Below are positions 8,259 through 16,634 of a DNA stretch of 64,000 bases, piece after piece. Position numbers and translations under genes: made by a program. Origin of the DNA: Gemmata massiliana (GTDB taxonomy: Bacteria; Planctomycetota; Planctomycetia; Gemmatales; Gemmataceae); the NCBI RefSeq assembly GCF_901538265.1, contig NZ_LR593886.1:3553737-3617736 (forward strand), given 5' to 3'. The notes under the pieces are model-generated. The model was not told the origin of the DNA and made no database searches. It worked only from the letters and a program-made list of their open reading frames with translations. Each line of letters opens with the position of its first letter. The stretch's first letter is position 1.

Positions 8259-10286
8259 TTAGTTTCGGTTCGGGCGTCGGAGGGCGAGTAAATTTTCGCC
8301 GGCTTCGCGCCAGTTGGTCACGGCTTCTTTCAACTCTGGGGTGAGGGTGCTGAGTTCTTTGCGGATTCTCGGTTCCAGCCCTTCCAGCGTTGCGAGTGAC
8401 TGTTCGATGTCCCGGCAGAGGGTTTCGTGCTGCTTACGGTATTTGGCCGCAAGCCCCCTCAAGTCAGATTCCGGAACTCCCTTCGATTTGTCGAAACGAA
8501 ATAGACTGGTCATCTGTTCGCGCCACGCGACGAGGTTGCCGGCCAGTTTCGGCCCGAACCCCTTGATCTGCGTCACAAAGTGATAGTCGATGTCGAATGC
8601 AGTGAGCACGTTGTACGCGGTCAGCACCTGTTTGCGGCCCTCGCCGATGTTCGGGATGTCGGCGTCCGAGATGAAGCACGATCGGAGGTGCTGGGTCCGG
8701 GCCAGATCCTCGCGCCTTAGTTCGAGTGAGTTTCGCTCGTTTTGGTGCTGTTGTTGAAGCCGCCGGCACTGCGTCGCGGTGTCTTGAACGCGCCGGACCA
8801 GGGAACCGTGCTGGTGCGCGTATCGCGCAGCGCGCTGGTCCCATTCGTCTTCGAGTTGTTCGAGCGCGTGAACAGCGGAATGCAGTCGCGTTCGTCGGCG
8901 CGTGAGTTCGCGGCGGTACGGTGAATTCGTAACGCTTAGTCCCAACCAGATCCCGAACACGAGCGTGACGAGTATCCCGATGAGAAGGGCGGGGCGGCTC
9001 AAACAGCCGAGAAACACCAACAACACACCAAGACCCGTCGCGACTGCGAGAATGGTCGTGACGGACTTGTGGGTATCGAGGTTTTCCGGCAGCGGGTCCG
9101 GCTCCGGTAAGCTCGCAGGCTCGTAGCTTTCTCGATCGTATGGGAAGTCCAACAGGCGCGACTTTTTGAGCCGTGCGAGATACACCCCGATCCGCACCTC
9201 GTCCACCGTGAACGTTGTGGGGCGGTCGCCGACATCGAAGAAGTAGTCCGGACCGCGCCCGTTCGCGATCCGGCACCACACGCATGTTCCTGCCCCACCC
9301 CAATATTCGTGCCCGGAATCGTTCGAGCAGGTAAGAATTTGCGGTGCAAGGCGCCCTAAAGCGTCGTACCACTCGATGGCTTTTGGTCTGGCGTTCAGTC
9401 CGTCCGATCCTTTCTCGAAAGCCCTGCAGAATAGTGTGGCCAGTTCGGGCGGGAGATCGCTGAGGGTCGGCGTAAATGGTGGTGGGTCCATTTGCACCGC
9501 GCGCGACCGCGGACCGTATGCGAACCGGAACTCGCGGATCGCGTCCTCGAAGGCCAAATCGCCCGGGCCAAGATAGACGCCGGCATACGGGTGGCGCCCG
9601 ACGAGCAAGAACTGGAACATCAACACGGCCAGCCCGAAACAATCGTGGTTGATCGTGCGCGATACGGTTCGGAGGTTCTGGCCCTGAAGTTCCGGTGGGG
9701 TGTAGTGCGCGACTCCAACTTCGCAAAGGTACTGTCGTCCGGCCGAAGTGACTTGGAACGAATCGCAGTCGATCAGCCTGATCTCCGTATTGGCGCTCAC
9801 CAAAACGTTGCTCTGGTTAACGTCCCCGACTAAGCATCCAGTTTTGTGAACTTCGTCGAACGCGCCCGCACAGTTGCGAGCGGCGTTGACGACGAAGCGC
9901 CACCCGGCACGCGGGAAATACTTCAATCGCTGTGCTGGGTTGTACAGGTGCTGGACCGGCTCGAAGCCCACCAACCGGGGCATGAGAAAGCCGGCGACGG
10001 TTCCGTTTCGCAGGAGGAGATCGGAGGGCCAAGCCGCGATCGATCGGACCCCGGGCGTTGCTAGCGTCGACAGCATGAGCCGGAGTTTTTCGGTGGTTTG
10101 CTGCGAGGCCGGTTTCTTGTAAACCTTGGCGAGTCGGTGCGGATCGCCGGCGACGGTATGGACCGAACCCTCGCCGCCGGAGGCGATCTCCGGACCGAGG
10201 GCGACGGCTCGACCGCGTTCATCAGTGAGTGCGTGGTGGGCAGACACGGGGCAACCGGGTGGCGAGGACGAGGGTTTTGTCATCAT
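8259..10286 (-). CDS. TerY-P-type protein kinase with zinc finger, two TM segments and helix-hairpin-helix
   Basis: A 675-aa protein from ATG 10286. An adjacent ATG at 10283 and a GTG at 10247 are alternatives; the last would reduce the overlap with the PP2C gene from 65 to 26 nt. Residues 37-315 are a divergent protein kinase: glycine loop ASGGEGSVH, Lys 54 in LAKVYKK, VGDVNQSNVL replacing HRDxxxxN (Asp 155, Asn 160), and DCDSF replacing DFG (Asp 173). A Cys320...His326...Cys335-x2-Cys338 finger follows. Two membrane helices (about 408-450), a coiled coil (460-535) and a helix-hairpin-helix (about 544-590, QIKGFGPKLAG) complete it. This layout matches the kinase of TerY-PP2C-kinase triads, and HhH suggests contact with DNA. 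Confidence 0.85.
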   Translation of the reverse strand: MMTKPSSSPPGCPVSAHHALTDERGRAVALGPEIASGGEGSVHTVAGDPHRLAKVYKKPASQQTTEKLRLMLSTLATPGVRSIAAWPSDLLLRNGTVAGFLMPRLVGFEPVQHLYNPAQRLKYFPRAGWRFVVNAARNCAGAFDEVHKTGCLVGDVNQSNVLVSANTEIRLIDCDSFQVTSAGRQYLCEVGVAHYTPPELQGQNLRTVSRTINHDCFGLAVLMFQFLLVGRHPYAGVYLGPGDLAFEDAIREFRFAYGPRSRAVQMDPPPFTPTLSDLPPELATLFCRAFEKGSDGLNARPKAIEWYDALGRLAPQILTCSNDSGHEYWGGAGTCVWCRIANGRGPDYFFDVGDRPTTFTVDEVRIGVYLARLKKSRLLDFPYDRESYEPASLPEPDPLPENLDTHKSVTTILAVATGLGVLLVFLGCLSRPALLIGILVTLVFGIWLGLSVTNSPYRRELTRRRTRLHSAVHALEQLEDEWDQRAARYAHQHGSLVRRVQDTATQCRRLQQQHQNERNSLELRREDLARTQHLRSCFISDADIPNIGEGRKQVLTAYNVLTAFDIDYHFVTQIKGFGPKLAGNLVAWREQMTSLFRFDKSKGVPESDLRGLAAKYRKQHETLCRDIEQSLATLEGLEPRIRKELSTLTPELKEAVTNWREAGENLLALRRPNRN

Positions 10287-11001
10287 CGGTCCGGGCGTTG
10301 ACCTGCGATGACGCGAGAAACTGTCGCAATGAATCCGCGAGTTCCGCTGGGGCGGGGTGGTCGCGAAGAGTGGCAAAGAGGGGGCCGAAAAAACCAGCGT
10401 GCCCGCGCCGACTGGAGTAATCGAGCGCGAGCCTCTGGAGGCCATCGGAGAGTACCGCGAATTCGTCAACGCGCCCGGCAATGGTCTCGACGACGATCCG
10501 ATCCTCGGCGCCGTCGTCGGTGAGGAAGTCGGTTACGTTGGCGTATTCCGCGGGCGCCGGCCAAAAGACGGGGGCGTAGCTCCCGTTATTCGACACAACG
10601 ATTGCCCCGTCCCCGATCTGCGCGAACGCCGCGGAGTTTTCACCAATCACCGCGAGGATAGCAGTGCACGCTAATTCTCGCAGCCGAACCTGACGCTCCT
10701 CCGCTTGCCGAACGATTTCCGCCCGAGCCGTCAGCATCCATTTCACGAGTGCGTCGCGCGAGATTTGCGCGACGCTTGTTCCCGCGAGCAGGTCCGCACG
10801 GGTCTCAGCGAGCAGGGTATTGCAAGCCACGGTCGCGCCCACTTCCGCGAACTTGGCACTCCCGGCGCCGTCCGCGACCGCGACAATGAGTACGGTGCCC
10901 CCGACCGACTCAATGGTGCCCAATCGGTGCGCGTCTTGGCACGGCACACTTCGAGCGAGGTGCGAGGTTCCGGTGGAACTTTCGGCAAGTGTTCGCCACA
11001 T
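10222..11001 (-). CDS. PP2C-family Ser/Thr phosphatase of the TerY triad
   Basis: A 259-aa phosphatase. ATG 11001 sits 2 nt after the vWA gene's TAA (TAACCATG), so coupling is tight; a TTG at 11019 is also in frame. Catalytic blocks are seen: CQDAH (residues 21-25), VAVADGAGSAKFAEVGA (metal Asp 44), IGDGAIVV and FAVLSDGLQR. The C-terminal ...TDDDKTLVLATRL carries the final Asp pair. It probably removes phosphates placed by the neighbouring kinase. The frame ends 65 nt inside the longest version of the kinase gene. Confidence 0.88.
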   Translation of the reverse strand: MWRTLAESSTGTSHLARSVPCQDAHRLGTIESVGGTVLIVAVADGAGSAKFAEVGATVACNTLLAETRADLLAGTSVAQISRDALVKWMLTARAEIVRQAEERQVRLRELACTAILAVIGENSAAFAQIGDGAIVVSNNGSYAPVFWPAPAEYANVTDFLTDDGAEDRIVVETIAGRVDEFAVLSDGLQRLALDYSSRRGHAGFFGPLFATLRDHPAPAELADSLRQFLASSQVNARTDDDKTLVLATRLPRVCPPRTH

Positions 11002-11003
11002 GG

Positions 11004-11678
11004 TTACAGGCTCGCCCAACCGGACGGATTGGGGAGCGCGACTTTGTTCTCTTCGCCCGGCTTGGAGTGGGAAACACTGCGCTGAGACTGGGACAGCCAG
11101 ACAAACAGCTCACGAAATTTGAGACCATCGAGTTTTAGTGGGGCGCGCACAGAAAGTTGTCGAAGCAGGTCAAAATTCGCCGCCCCGATGCCAACTGCAA
11201 AGAAAGCAAAAGCCTTTGCGGTTTCGCCTTGTTTCACGAGATTTACAGCGGTCTGCCACTCATCGGTTGGTTCTCCGTCAGTTATGAGGAATATCCACGG
11301 TCGAAAATAGTGCAGGCCCACTTGCTTGTATGATGCTTTGCGCTGGTTCACCATCTCAATCGCGCGGCACACGGCTTCGCCCATCGGCGTTTCGCCGCCC
11401 GCGACCAGTGTCGGTGCTTGAAAGTTCTGCGCTCCGTGGAACTCACAAGCAGTCTCGACGCGCCCGCCGAAAGTCACGATGCCTACTTCGACCCGTTGGG
11501 CTGCTAGGGAATCGGCCAGGATGTCAGATTGGAACGCCTGAAGGCCTGAGTTGAGGGCGGCGATGGGAGCACCAGCCATTGATCCTGATACATCCAGCAC
11601 AAGCACGCACGGGCACCGGGGTTCCGGGTTCGAGGCGAGTTCGACGATAGCGCTTCCGAATGGCACTTGCTCGGCCAT
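11004..11678 (-). CDS. TerY-like von Willebrand A domain protein
   Basis: A 224-aa single vWA domain. The MIDAS metal site is intact: LDVSGSM (Asp 29, Ser 31, Ser 33), the threonine in GGETPMGEA and the aspartate in ITDGEPTDEW. ATG 11678 is preceded by GAGAGGATC; the longer open frame to 11774 adds an unlikely leader. TerY proteins are cytosolic metal-dependent scaffolds of the tellurite-resistance/stress (Ter) network. In triads, the vWA is thought to be regulated by the kinase and phosphatase encoded beside it. This is the first gene of the three-gene minus-strand operon. Confidence 0.88.
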   Translation of the reverse strand: MAEQVPFGSAIVELASNPEPRCPCVLVLDVSGSMAGAPIAALNSGLQAFQSDILADSLAAQRVEVGIVTFGGRVETACEFHGAQNFQAPTLVAGGETPMGEAVCRAIEMVNQRKASYKQVGLHYFRPWIFLITDGEPTDEWQTAVNLVKQGETAKAFAFFAVGIGAANFDLLRQLSVRAPLKLDGLKFRELFVWLSQSQRSVSHSKPGEENKVALPNPSGWASL

Positions 11679-11811
11679 GACCGATCCTCTCGCGGAGTCG
11701 TCCAGACGCGGTATGTTGTGAAAGGTCGGAGTATAACACGACCTTGTTGCGGGTGAGAGTTGTTTGTTCAACATTCCTGGTCAAAAGCCAGAGGGCGCGG
11801 AGAAGCGGATC

Positions 11812-12360
11812 ATGGGTCAGTGGACCAAGCGCCCGCAGAACTATTGCCGGGGGTGTAATTACTCGTGGTACCCGCGTGGGAAGAACATCTCTTACTGCTG
11901 CCCCCGGTGCGGGAGCCAGGACGTTGAAACCGCGCTGATGGCCTTTATGCGTGGGCTGGCCGCGTTGATGGCCGCACTTGTGGCCGTAATTCAAACTCTT
12001 TTCGACATTGTGGGGAAGTTGGGCAGGTGGGCGTTCGGGCAATTGATTCGGGTTCGCGCGTGGTGGGTGGCGCGCAACCGCCACGCACCTGCTCCCGGAT
12101 TTCGACCGGCGCCACGAGGTGGGGCGCATCGCCTACCTGTGAAGACCGGCTCGGTCGGTGGCGTGTGGGCTAGGATTTGCAGTTCGGTTGGCCGGTTTTT
12201 CGGATGGGTTGCTTCGATCAATGACGACATCACCGGTGGGAACGAAAATCCACATCCGCTCAGTATTCTGGCGAAGCTATTCGTGATTCTTGTGTTTGCT
12301 GCCGTTCTCTTTGCAACAGCCGTGCTCATGTTTCGCGGTTTGGGACTCCTGAGTCGGTAG
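11812..12360 (+). CDS. Zinc-ribbon membrane protein divergent from the TerY triad
   Basis: A 182-aa protein from ATG 11812, with GGAGAAG 6-12 nt upstream; the frame extends to a TTG at 11764. It starts with a zinc ribbon: Cys12-x2-Cys15, then Cys30-x2-Cys33 (YCRGCNYSW ... CCPRCG). A hydrophobic helix spans about 44-66, a basic Trp/Arg-rich stretch follows, and a C-terminal membrane helix (about 155-177) ends in GLGLLSR. I do not recognise the family. Its start lies 133 bp from the divergent TerY start, so a shared control region is likely. A membrane sensor or adaptor role for the triad is inferred from position only. Confidence 0.7.
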   Translation: MGQWTKRPQNYCRGCNYSWYPRGKNISYCCPRCGSQDVETALMAFMRGLAALMAALVAVIQTLFDIVGKLGRWAFGQLIRVRAWWVARNRHAPAPGFRPAPRGGAHRLPVKTGSVGGVWARICSSVGRFFGWVASINDDITGGNENPHPLSILAKLFVILVFAAVLFATAVLMFRGLGLLSR

Positions 12361-12921
12361 CTCGATTGCAGTGATCCATTCTCGACGAGCGCATCGAGTT
12401 GGTGCCGTGGGCCACCCGTTGGCGAAGATCACGTCGCGTCTCGCTCTTAGCCGTGTTGCGTTTTGGTTGGTAGATGGCGCCTCGGTGCTCGCTCCTCTCG
12501 TGACCGAACACTTCTGTGCCCGCGCTCGCGGGTATTTGTGCCACACACGGGATCGGAATCGCACTTTCAGCTCGTGTGCGGACCATAAAGATAAAGAAGC
12601 AATGAAGAAATGGTGAACGATGTGGTAGCTGCTCGGCGGGCAGATGTGGTCGCGATCTGTCCAAAAAGCGTCGAACGAGTGATCAGGGATGAAAGCGAAA
12701 TGAAATTGAATCCGGAGTGCAGTGGACCCGGGAAATGGATCGGGTATGCTCGACGAATACTGAATTTCCGAATCATTTTAGCCTCTCCCACCGTCTTTGA
12801 TCTGGCTGGCTTCTGGTCAGCCATCAAAGATTCGCCGGTCGCTGTCTCCGACCGGATCTGGAGTCCGTTTCAACATCAATGCTCGCTTCTTTCGTAAAGA
12901 ACGAGTGAAGGAGAAGTGAGG
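12361..12921. other. Intergenic region upstream of the polyphosphate polymerase
   Basis: This 561-bp stretch has no reading frame with recognisable content. The frame at 12610-12897 has no plausible ribosome site or family match. The 3' third carries two adjacent hairpins, listed separately. The region probably holds the promoter and leader of the gene starting at 12922. Confidence 0.4.
12794..12855 (+). promoter_or_regulatory. Two tandem hairpins in the probable leader of the VTC gene
   Basis: Hairpin 1: TCTTTGAT (12794-12801) and GGCTG (12804-12808) pair with CAGCC (12818-12822) and ATCAAAGA (12823-12830), a 13-bp stem with a 2-nt bulge. Hairpin 2: CCGGTCG (12835-12841) pairs with CGACCGG (12849-12855) around a 7-nt loop. 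Neither is followed by a T-run. They end 66 nt before the start codon at 12922, so a structured leader or protein-binding site is possible. Confidence 0.45.
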
Positions 12922-13716
12922 ATGGCGGAGGCGGCGGATTCGGCTCTCGGTTCTGCGGTAGCGGCGAGCACGTTGCAATCTCCTTCGCTCTTCGGCCTCG
13001 GGACGGAAGCCGACGGCGCGACCGCCTACGAGGTGAAGTACCTGCTGACCGAAGAGCAGGTGTCGGAGGTGGTGACGCGGGTGACCGGGAAGCTGGACCT
13101 GGACCCGTTCGCGGACCCCGCGATGGGGAATGCGTACCTGACCACGAGCGTGTACACGGACACCCCGAACTTCGACGTGTTCTACCGGACCGAGGGGTAC
13201 GACCTGGACAAGTTTCGGGTCCGGCGCTACGGGCACACCGGCCCCGTGTTCGTGGAGCGCAAGACCAAGAACGGGGACAAAGTTCGCAAGCACCGCGTGC
13301 GCATCAGTCCGGGCGAAGTACCGGATTTGGCGGCTCCGGCGCTGAACGGGGAGTGGGCCGGGGAGTGGTTCCACAGTCAGTTGCTCCAGAAGCAACTTCA
13401 GCCCGTGTGCCGGGTGGCCTACGAGCGCGTCGCGTATCTGGGCACCGCGGACGGTGGAACCGTGCGCCTCACGTTCGACCGCAACATCCGCGGGGTACTC
13501 GTGCGCGAGTGGAAACTGGAACCCGTGAGTGCGGTTCCGGCGCTGCTGGATAAGGTCGTGTGCGAGTTCAAGTTCCGGACCGCGATGCCGGCTTTGTTTA
13601 AGGGGATTGTGGCGGACTTGGGGCTCACACCCACGCCTGTCTCCAAGTACCGCACGTTCGTTCAAGCTGCGGGACTCGCAGGCGCGAGGACCGAGAATAT
13701 TTCCGCGTGTGGGTGA
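12922..13716 (+). CDS. VTC-domain polyphosphate polymerase
   Basis: A 264-aa protein from ATG 12922, with AAGGAG 8 nt upstream; an in-frame GTG lies two codons before. After a short Ala/Ser leader it begins YEVKYLLTEEQV and continues with YLTTSVYTDTP, FRVRRYG, FVERKTK, VCRVAYERVAY and VRLTFDRNIRG, ending with VVCEFKFR...SKYRTFV. This alternation of basic strands is the VTC/CYTH tunnel, whose Lys/Arg residues bind polyphosphate and ATP. The family makes polyphosphate from nucleotide triphosphates. In many bacteria VTC and CotH genes are neighbours, as here (105-nt gap). The DUF4956 membrane protein often found with them is absent. Confidence 0.85.
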   Translation: MAEAADSALGSAVAASTLQSPSLFGLGTEADGATAYEVKYLLTEEQVSEVVTRVTGKLDLDPFADPAMGNAYLTTSVYTDTPNFDVFYRTEGYDLDKFRVRRYGHTGPVFVERKTKNGDKVRKHRVRISPGEVPDLAAPALNGEWAGEWFHSQLLQKQLQPVCRVAYERVAYLGTADGGTVRLTFDRNIRGVLVREWKLEPVSAVPALLDKVVCEFKFRTAMPALFKGIVADLGLTPTPVSKYRTFVQAAGLAGARTENISACG

Positions 13717-13821
13717 AGACTCGCTGTTTGGTGCGTTCGACCGTGTTGAAACGGTCGGTCGAGAGGTTGGGTTGTAACGCGGAGCGGGGTGCCGCTCGCA
13801 TTTCATCACGAAAGGTCCACA

Positions 13822-15711
13822 ATGCACCGACGATTATTCGCGTTGCCCGCGGCGTGCCTCGCCGCGGCGCTGGTGGCGCTTTGCGCGCCGAGCGGGTTCA
13901 CCCAACCCGACAAGGGCGGGAAGGGGGGCTTCGGCAAGGGCGGCGGGTTCGGTGGCCCCCCGGGTGGGGGGGAGCGCAAGATCCTTTCGGAGTTCGACAA
14001 GAATAAAGACGGTTGGCTGAACGCCGAAGAGCGAAAGCCGGCGCGCGAGTCCGCGAAGCGCGGGGGCGGTTTCGGCGGGTTCGGTGGACCGAAGGGCGGA
14101 TTCGGGCGCGGGGAAGCCGGGAAGCCCGGACCGAAGGTCACGCCGGGCGAGGTCAAGAACTTCCCGGACGCGAAGCTCTACGACGCCACCGTGCTCCGCA
14201 CGATCTTCCTGGAGTTCGAGAACTCCGACTGGGAGGCCGAACTCCAGGACTTCCACGGCACCGATGTGGACGTCCCCGCGACCGTCACCATCGACGGCAA
14301 GAAGTACGCGAACGTCGGCATCCACTTCCGCGGGATGTCGTCGTACATGGGGGTCGGGGCCGGCTCGAAGCGGTCGCTGAACCTCTCCTTCGACATGGCC
14401 GACGAGAAACAGCGCGTTTACGGCGCCAAGACACTGAACCTGCTCAACAGCCACGAAGACCCGACGATGATGAGCACCGTGCTGTACTCGCACATCGCGG
14501 GGCAGTACATCCCAACGCCGAAAGCGAACTTCGTGAAGGTCGTTATCAACGGCGAGAGCTGGGGCATTTATGGCAGCGTGCAGCAGTTCGATAAGCCGTT
14601 CCTTAAAGAGAACTTCAACAGCACGAAGGGCACGCGCTGGAAGGTTCGCGGTAGCCCCGGTGGGCGCGGCGGGCTGGAATACTTCGGCGAGGACGTGGCC
14701 GCGTACAAGCGCGTTTTCGAGATGAAGGGTGGTGAGAACGAGGCCGCGTGGAAGGCGCTCATCAACTTGTGCAAGGTGCTGAACCAGACGCCCGCGGACA
14801 AGCTCGAAGAGGCGCTCAAGCCGATCCTCGACATCGACGGCGTGCTGTGGTTCCTCGCACTGGACAACGCACTCATCAACTGCGACGGCTACTGGATTCG
14901 GTCCAGCGACTACAGCATCTGCCTCGACGATAAGGGCAAGTTCCACATCGTCCCGCACGACATGAACGAAGCGTTCCGTCCCGCGGGCGGTCCCGGTATG
15001 GGTGGGCCGGGGGGCATGATGTTGCGGTTGCCCCCGCCCGGTGTGATCCTACCACAACCGGTTCAGGACACGCTCCAACTCACCGAGGAGCAAAAGAAGA
15101 AGCTGGCCGAGATGCAAAAGAGCGTGGATGAGCAAATCGAGAAACTGCTGACCGAAGACCAGCGCAAAGCGTTCAAGGAGATGAAGGACCGCGCCACCGT
15201 GGTCGGTGGGCCGGGCGGCGGGTTCCCCGGTGGTCCCGGAGGGGGCTTCCCGGGTGGCCCCGGCGGTGGGTTCGGTGGCCCCGGCGGTCCGGGCGGCGGA
15301 ATGGGTGGCGGGCGCCCGGGCGGTGGGGTCGAACTCGATCCGCTCGTCGGGCTAACCGACGCTAGCAAGCCGCTCCGCAGCAAACTGCTCGCGGTTCCCG
15401 CGTTCAAGACAAAGTATCTGGCGAACGTGAAGAAGATCGCCGAAGAATCGCTCGACTGGAAGAAGCTCGGTCCGGTCGTGGCGGGGTACCGCAAGCTGAT
15501 CGAGAAGGAAGTGGAACTCGATACGCGGAAGCTCGACTCGTTCGAGGCGTTCAAGCGCAACACCGACCCTGCGGCTCCCACGGCCAGCGCCGGCGGTCCG
15601 GGCGGTGGCGGTCGCGGCCCTGGCGGTCAGGGGATGAATATCCGGGCCTTCGCAGAACAGCGGCAGAAGTACCTGCTCAGCAACGCGGACGTGAAGAAAG
15701 CCGGGCAGTGA
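13822..15711 (+). CDS. CotH kinase-fold protein with EF-hand and LTxxQ-type insert
   Basis: A 629-aa secreted protein from ATG 13822 with a signal peptide (to about residue 26). It has Gly-rich linkers and a single EF-hand (FDKNKDGWLNAEE, 58-70). The CotH body runs from about 120 (LYDATVLRTIFLEFENSDWE, VTIDGKKYANVGIHFRG, SKRSLNLSFD, LNSHEDPTMMS, LDNALINCDGYW, FHIVPHDMNEAF). An insert at about 417-455 (LQLTEEQKKKL ... LLTEDQRKAF) resembles LTxxQ helical repeats and is followed by a long (GGPGGGF)n tract. CotH proteins have a protein-kinase fold and phosphorylate extracellular proteins in Bacillus. Co-location with VTC supports a shared operon. The EF-hand and LTxxQ pieces are planctomycete additions. 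Confidence 0.85.
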   Translation: MHRRLFALPAACLAAALVALCAPSGFTQPDKGGKGGFGKGGGFGGPPGGGERKILSEFDKNKDGWLNAEERKPARESAKRGGGFGGFGGPKGGFGRGEAGKPGPKVTPGEVKNFPDAKLYDATVLRTIFLEFENSDWEAELQDFHGTDVDVPATVTIDGKKYANVGIHFRGMSSYMGVGAGSKRSLNLSFDMADEKQRVYGAKTLNLLNSHEDPTMMSTVLYSHIAGQYIPTPKANFVKVVINGESWGIYGSVQQFDKPFLKENFNSTKGTRWKVRGSPGGRGGLEYFGEDVAAYKRVFEMKGGENEAAWKALINLCKVLNQTPADKLEEALKPILDIDGVLWFLALDNALINCDGYWIRSSDYSICLDDKGKFHIVPHDMNEAFRPAGGPGMGGPGGMMLRLPPPGVILPQPVQDTLQLTEEQKKKLAEMQKSVDEQIEKLLTEDQRKAFKEMKDRATVVGGPGGGFPGGPGGGFPGGPGGGFGGPGGPGGGMGGGRPGGGVELDPLVGLTDASKPLRSKLLAVPAFKTKYLANVKKIAEESLDWKKLGPVVAGYRKLIEKEVELDTRKLDSFEAFKRNTDPAAPTASAGGPGGGGRGPGGQGMNIRAFAEQRQKYLLSNADVKKAGQ

Positions 15712-15734
15712 TACGAGTTGGGAATCGTTCGTTG

Positions 15735-15767
15735 CGCTCGGGGCTTCAAGAGGCCCCGAGCGTTTTT
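15735..15767. terminator. Rho-independent terminator after CotH
   Basis: CGCTCGGGGC (15735-15744) and GCCCCGAGCG (15753-15762) form a perfect 10-bp stem with an 8-nt loop, followed by TTTTT (15763-15767). It stands 23 nt after the CotH stop. The convergent PhoU-like gene ends at 15811, so the stem may act for both. Confidence 0.85.
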
Positions 15768-15810
15768 GCTTCCGTGCTCGGTTGAACGCCAGGCATGCCG
15801 TATCCTCCGA

Positions 15811-16491
15811 TTACCAACGCGACGCGAGGGCTTCGGTGCCCGTCGCGATTCGGGTCGCAGAGCCAGAGCCGCGGTTTTCTACCACAGAAAGCGCTTCCGC
15901 CAGTCGGGTTGTGTGATTCGCCATTGCTTGAAGGTTGCGAACCACGGCGAACAGGCTCAGGCCCGGTTCCACGGCCGCGGAATCCACTTTCATGACCCCA
16001 GTTAGCCATTCGATGACGGATTCTGTGGCGTCGGCTACATCAGTCCGAATCTGGGCCATTTGGCGCGCCGGGATGGTGTTGTGGGTGCTGTAAGCGTCCA
16101 CAACGGTGTGAACCATGTTCGACACCGAATCGGCCAGTTGTGGCAGCTTCTCGGTTGCCTCGGGTAAGGAAGCCAAGGGCGACGTTTGCTCGGTGATTTC
16201 GGCCGCCAGGTGCCCGATCTGTTCCAGTTCGGACGCCACACGGAGGACCGCGGTCAGATTCTGGAAGTCGCGTGCGACCGGCTGGTACAGCAGTGTAATC
16301 CGCTGGCATCGTTCCACAACCCGTTCGTGACGCATGGTTAACGCCGCGCCCCAGACAGGTTCCGGGACGAAGCTGTGTAAATCGTGCAACCAGCCGGTCG
16401 ATTCCGCTACCGCATCGGCTACGCCGGTTCCGAACGCGAACAGGTCGCGTTGGAGTTCGTGGAGTTCGTCGAGCATCTTTTTAACGGGCAT
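15811..16491 (-). CDS. PhoU-like protein
   Basis: A 226-aa all-helical protein from ATG 16491, with an AGGAG site on the minus strand; the frame runs further up to 16593. It begins MPVKKMLDELHELQRDLFAFG and contains MRHERVVERCQRITLLY, VASELEQIGHLAAEITEQ and VVRNLQAMANHTTRLAEAL. This repeated E/D-heptad three-helix pattern is the PhoU fold that binds metal clusters and modulates phosphate transport. The match is by pattern rather than signature, so the assignment is moderately firm. It is divergent from the DUF47-Pit operon (143-bp gap), which supports a phosphate role. Confidence 0.7.
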   Translation of the reverse strand: MPVKKMLDELHELQRDLFAFGTGVADAVAESTGWLHDLHSFVPEPVWGAALTMRHERVVERCQRITLLYQPVARDFQNLTAVLRVASELEQIGHLAAEITEQTSPLASLPEATEKLPQLADSVSNMVHTVVDAYSTHNTIPARQMAQIRTDVADATESVIEWLTGVMKVDSAAVEPGLSLFAVVRNLQAMANHTTRLAEALSVVENRGSGSATRIATGTEALASRW

Positions 16492-16634
16492 TTTTGTATC
16501 TCCTAAATAAGCAGCTTGTGTTACTAAACTCGATTTCTGGCGAGAGTTGCGCCCAATGTCTGGGATCGCCCATCTCCCCGAGTTCACGGCCAAACCGTAG
16601 GATCACCCCACCTCCCGTGGGTTCGGAGACGTCC

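Noticed and set aside
12610..12897. Possible 95-aa gene between the zinc-ribbon and VTC genes
   Set aside because: The start overlaps no good ribosome site, the content matches nothing, and hairpins 12794-12855 fall inside it.
12817..13827. Minus-strand frame of 336 codons opposite the VTC gene
   Set aside because: Its content is His/Arg/Val-rich with no domain, while the plus strand carries a canonical VTC domain with ribosome site.
15190..15340. Repetitive G/C tract that could be taken for a tandem repeat array
   Set aside because: It is the coding sequence of the (GGPGGGF)n linker in the CotH protein, in frame and without spacers, so not a CRISPR or satellite.
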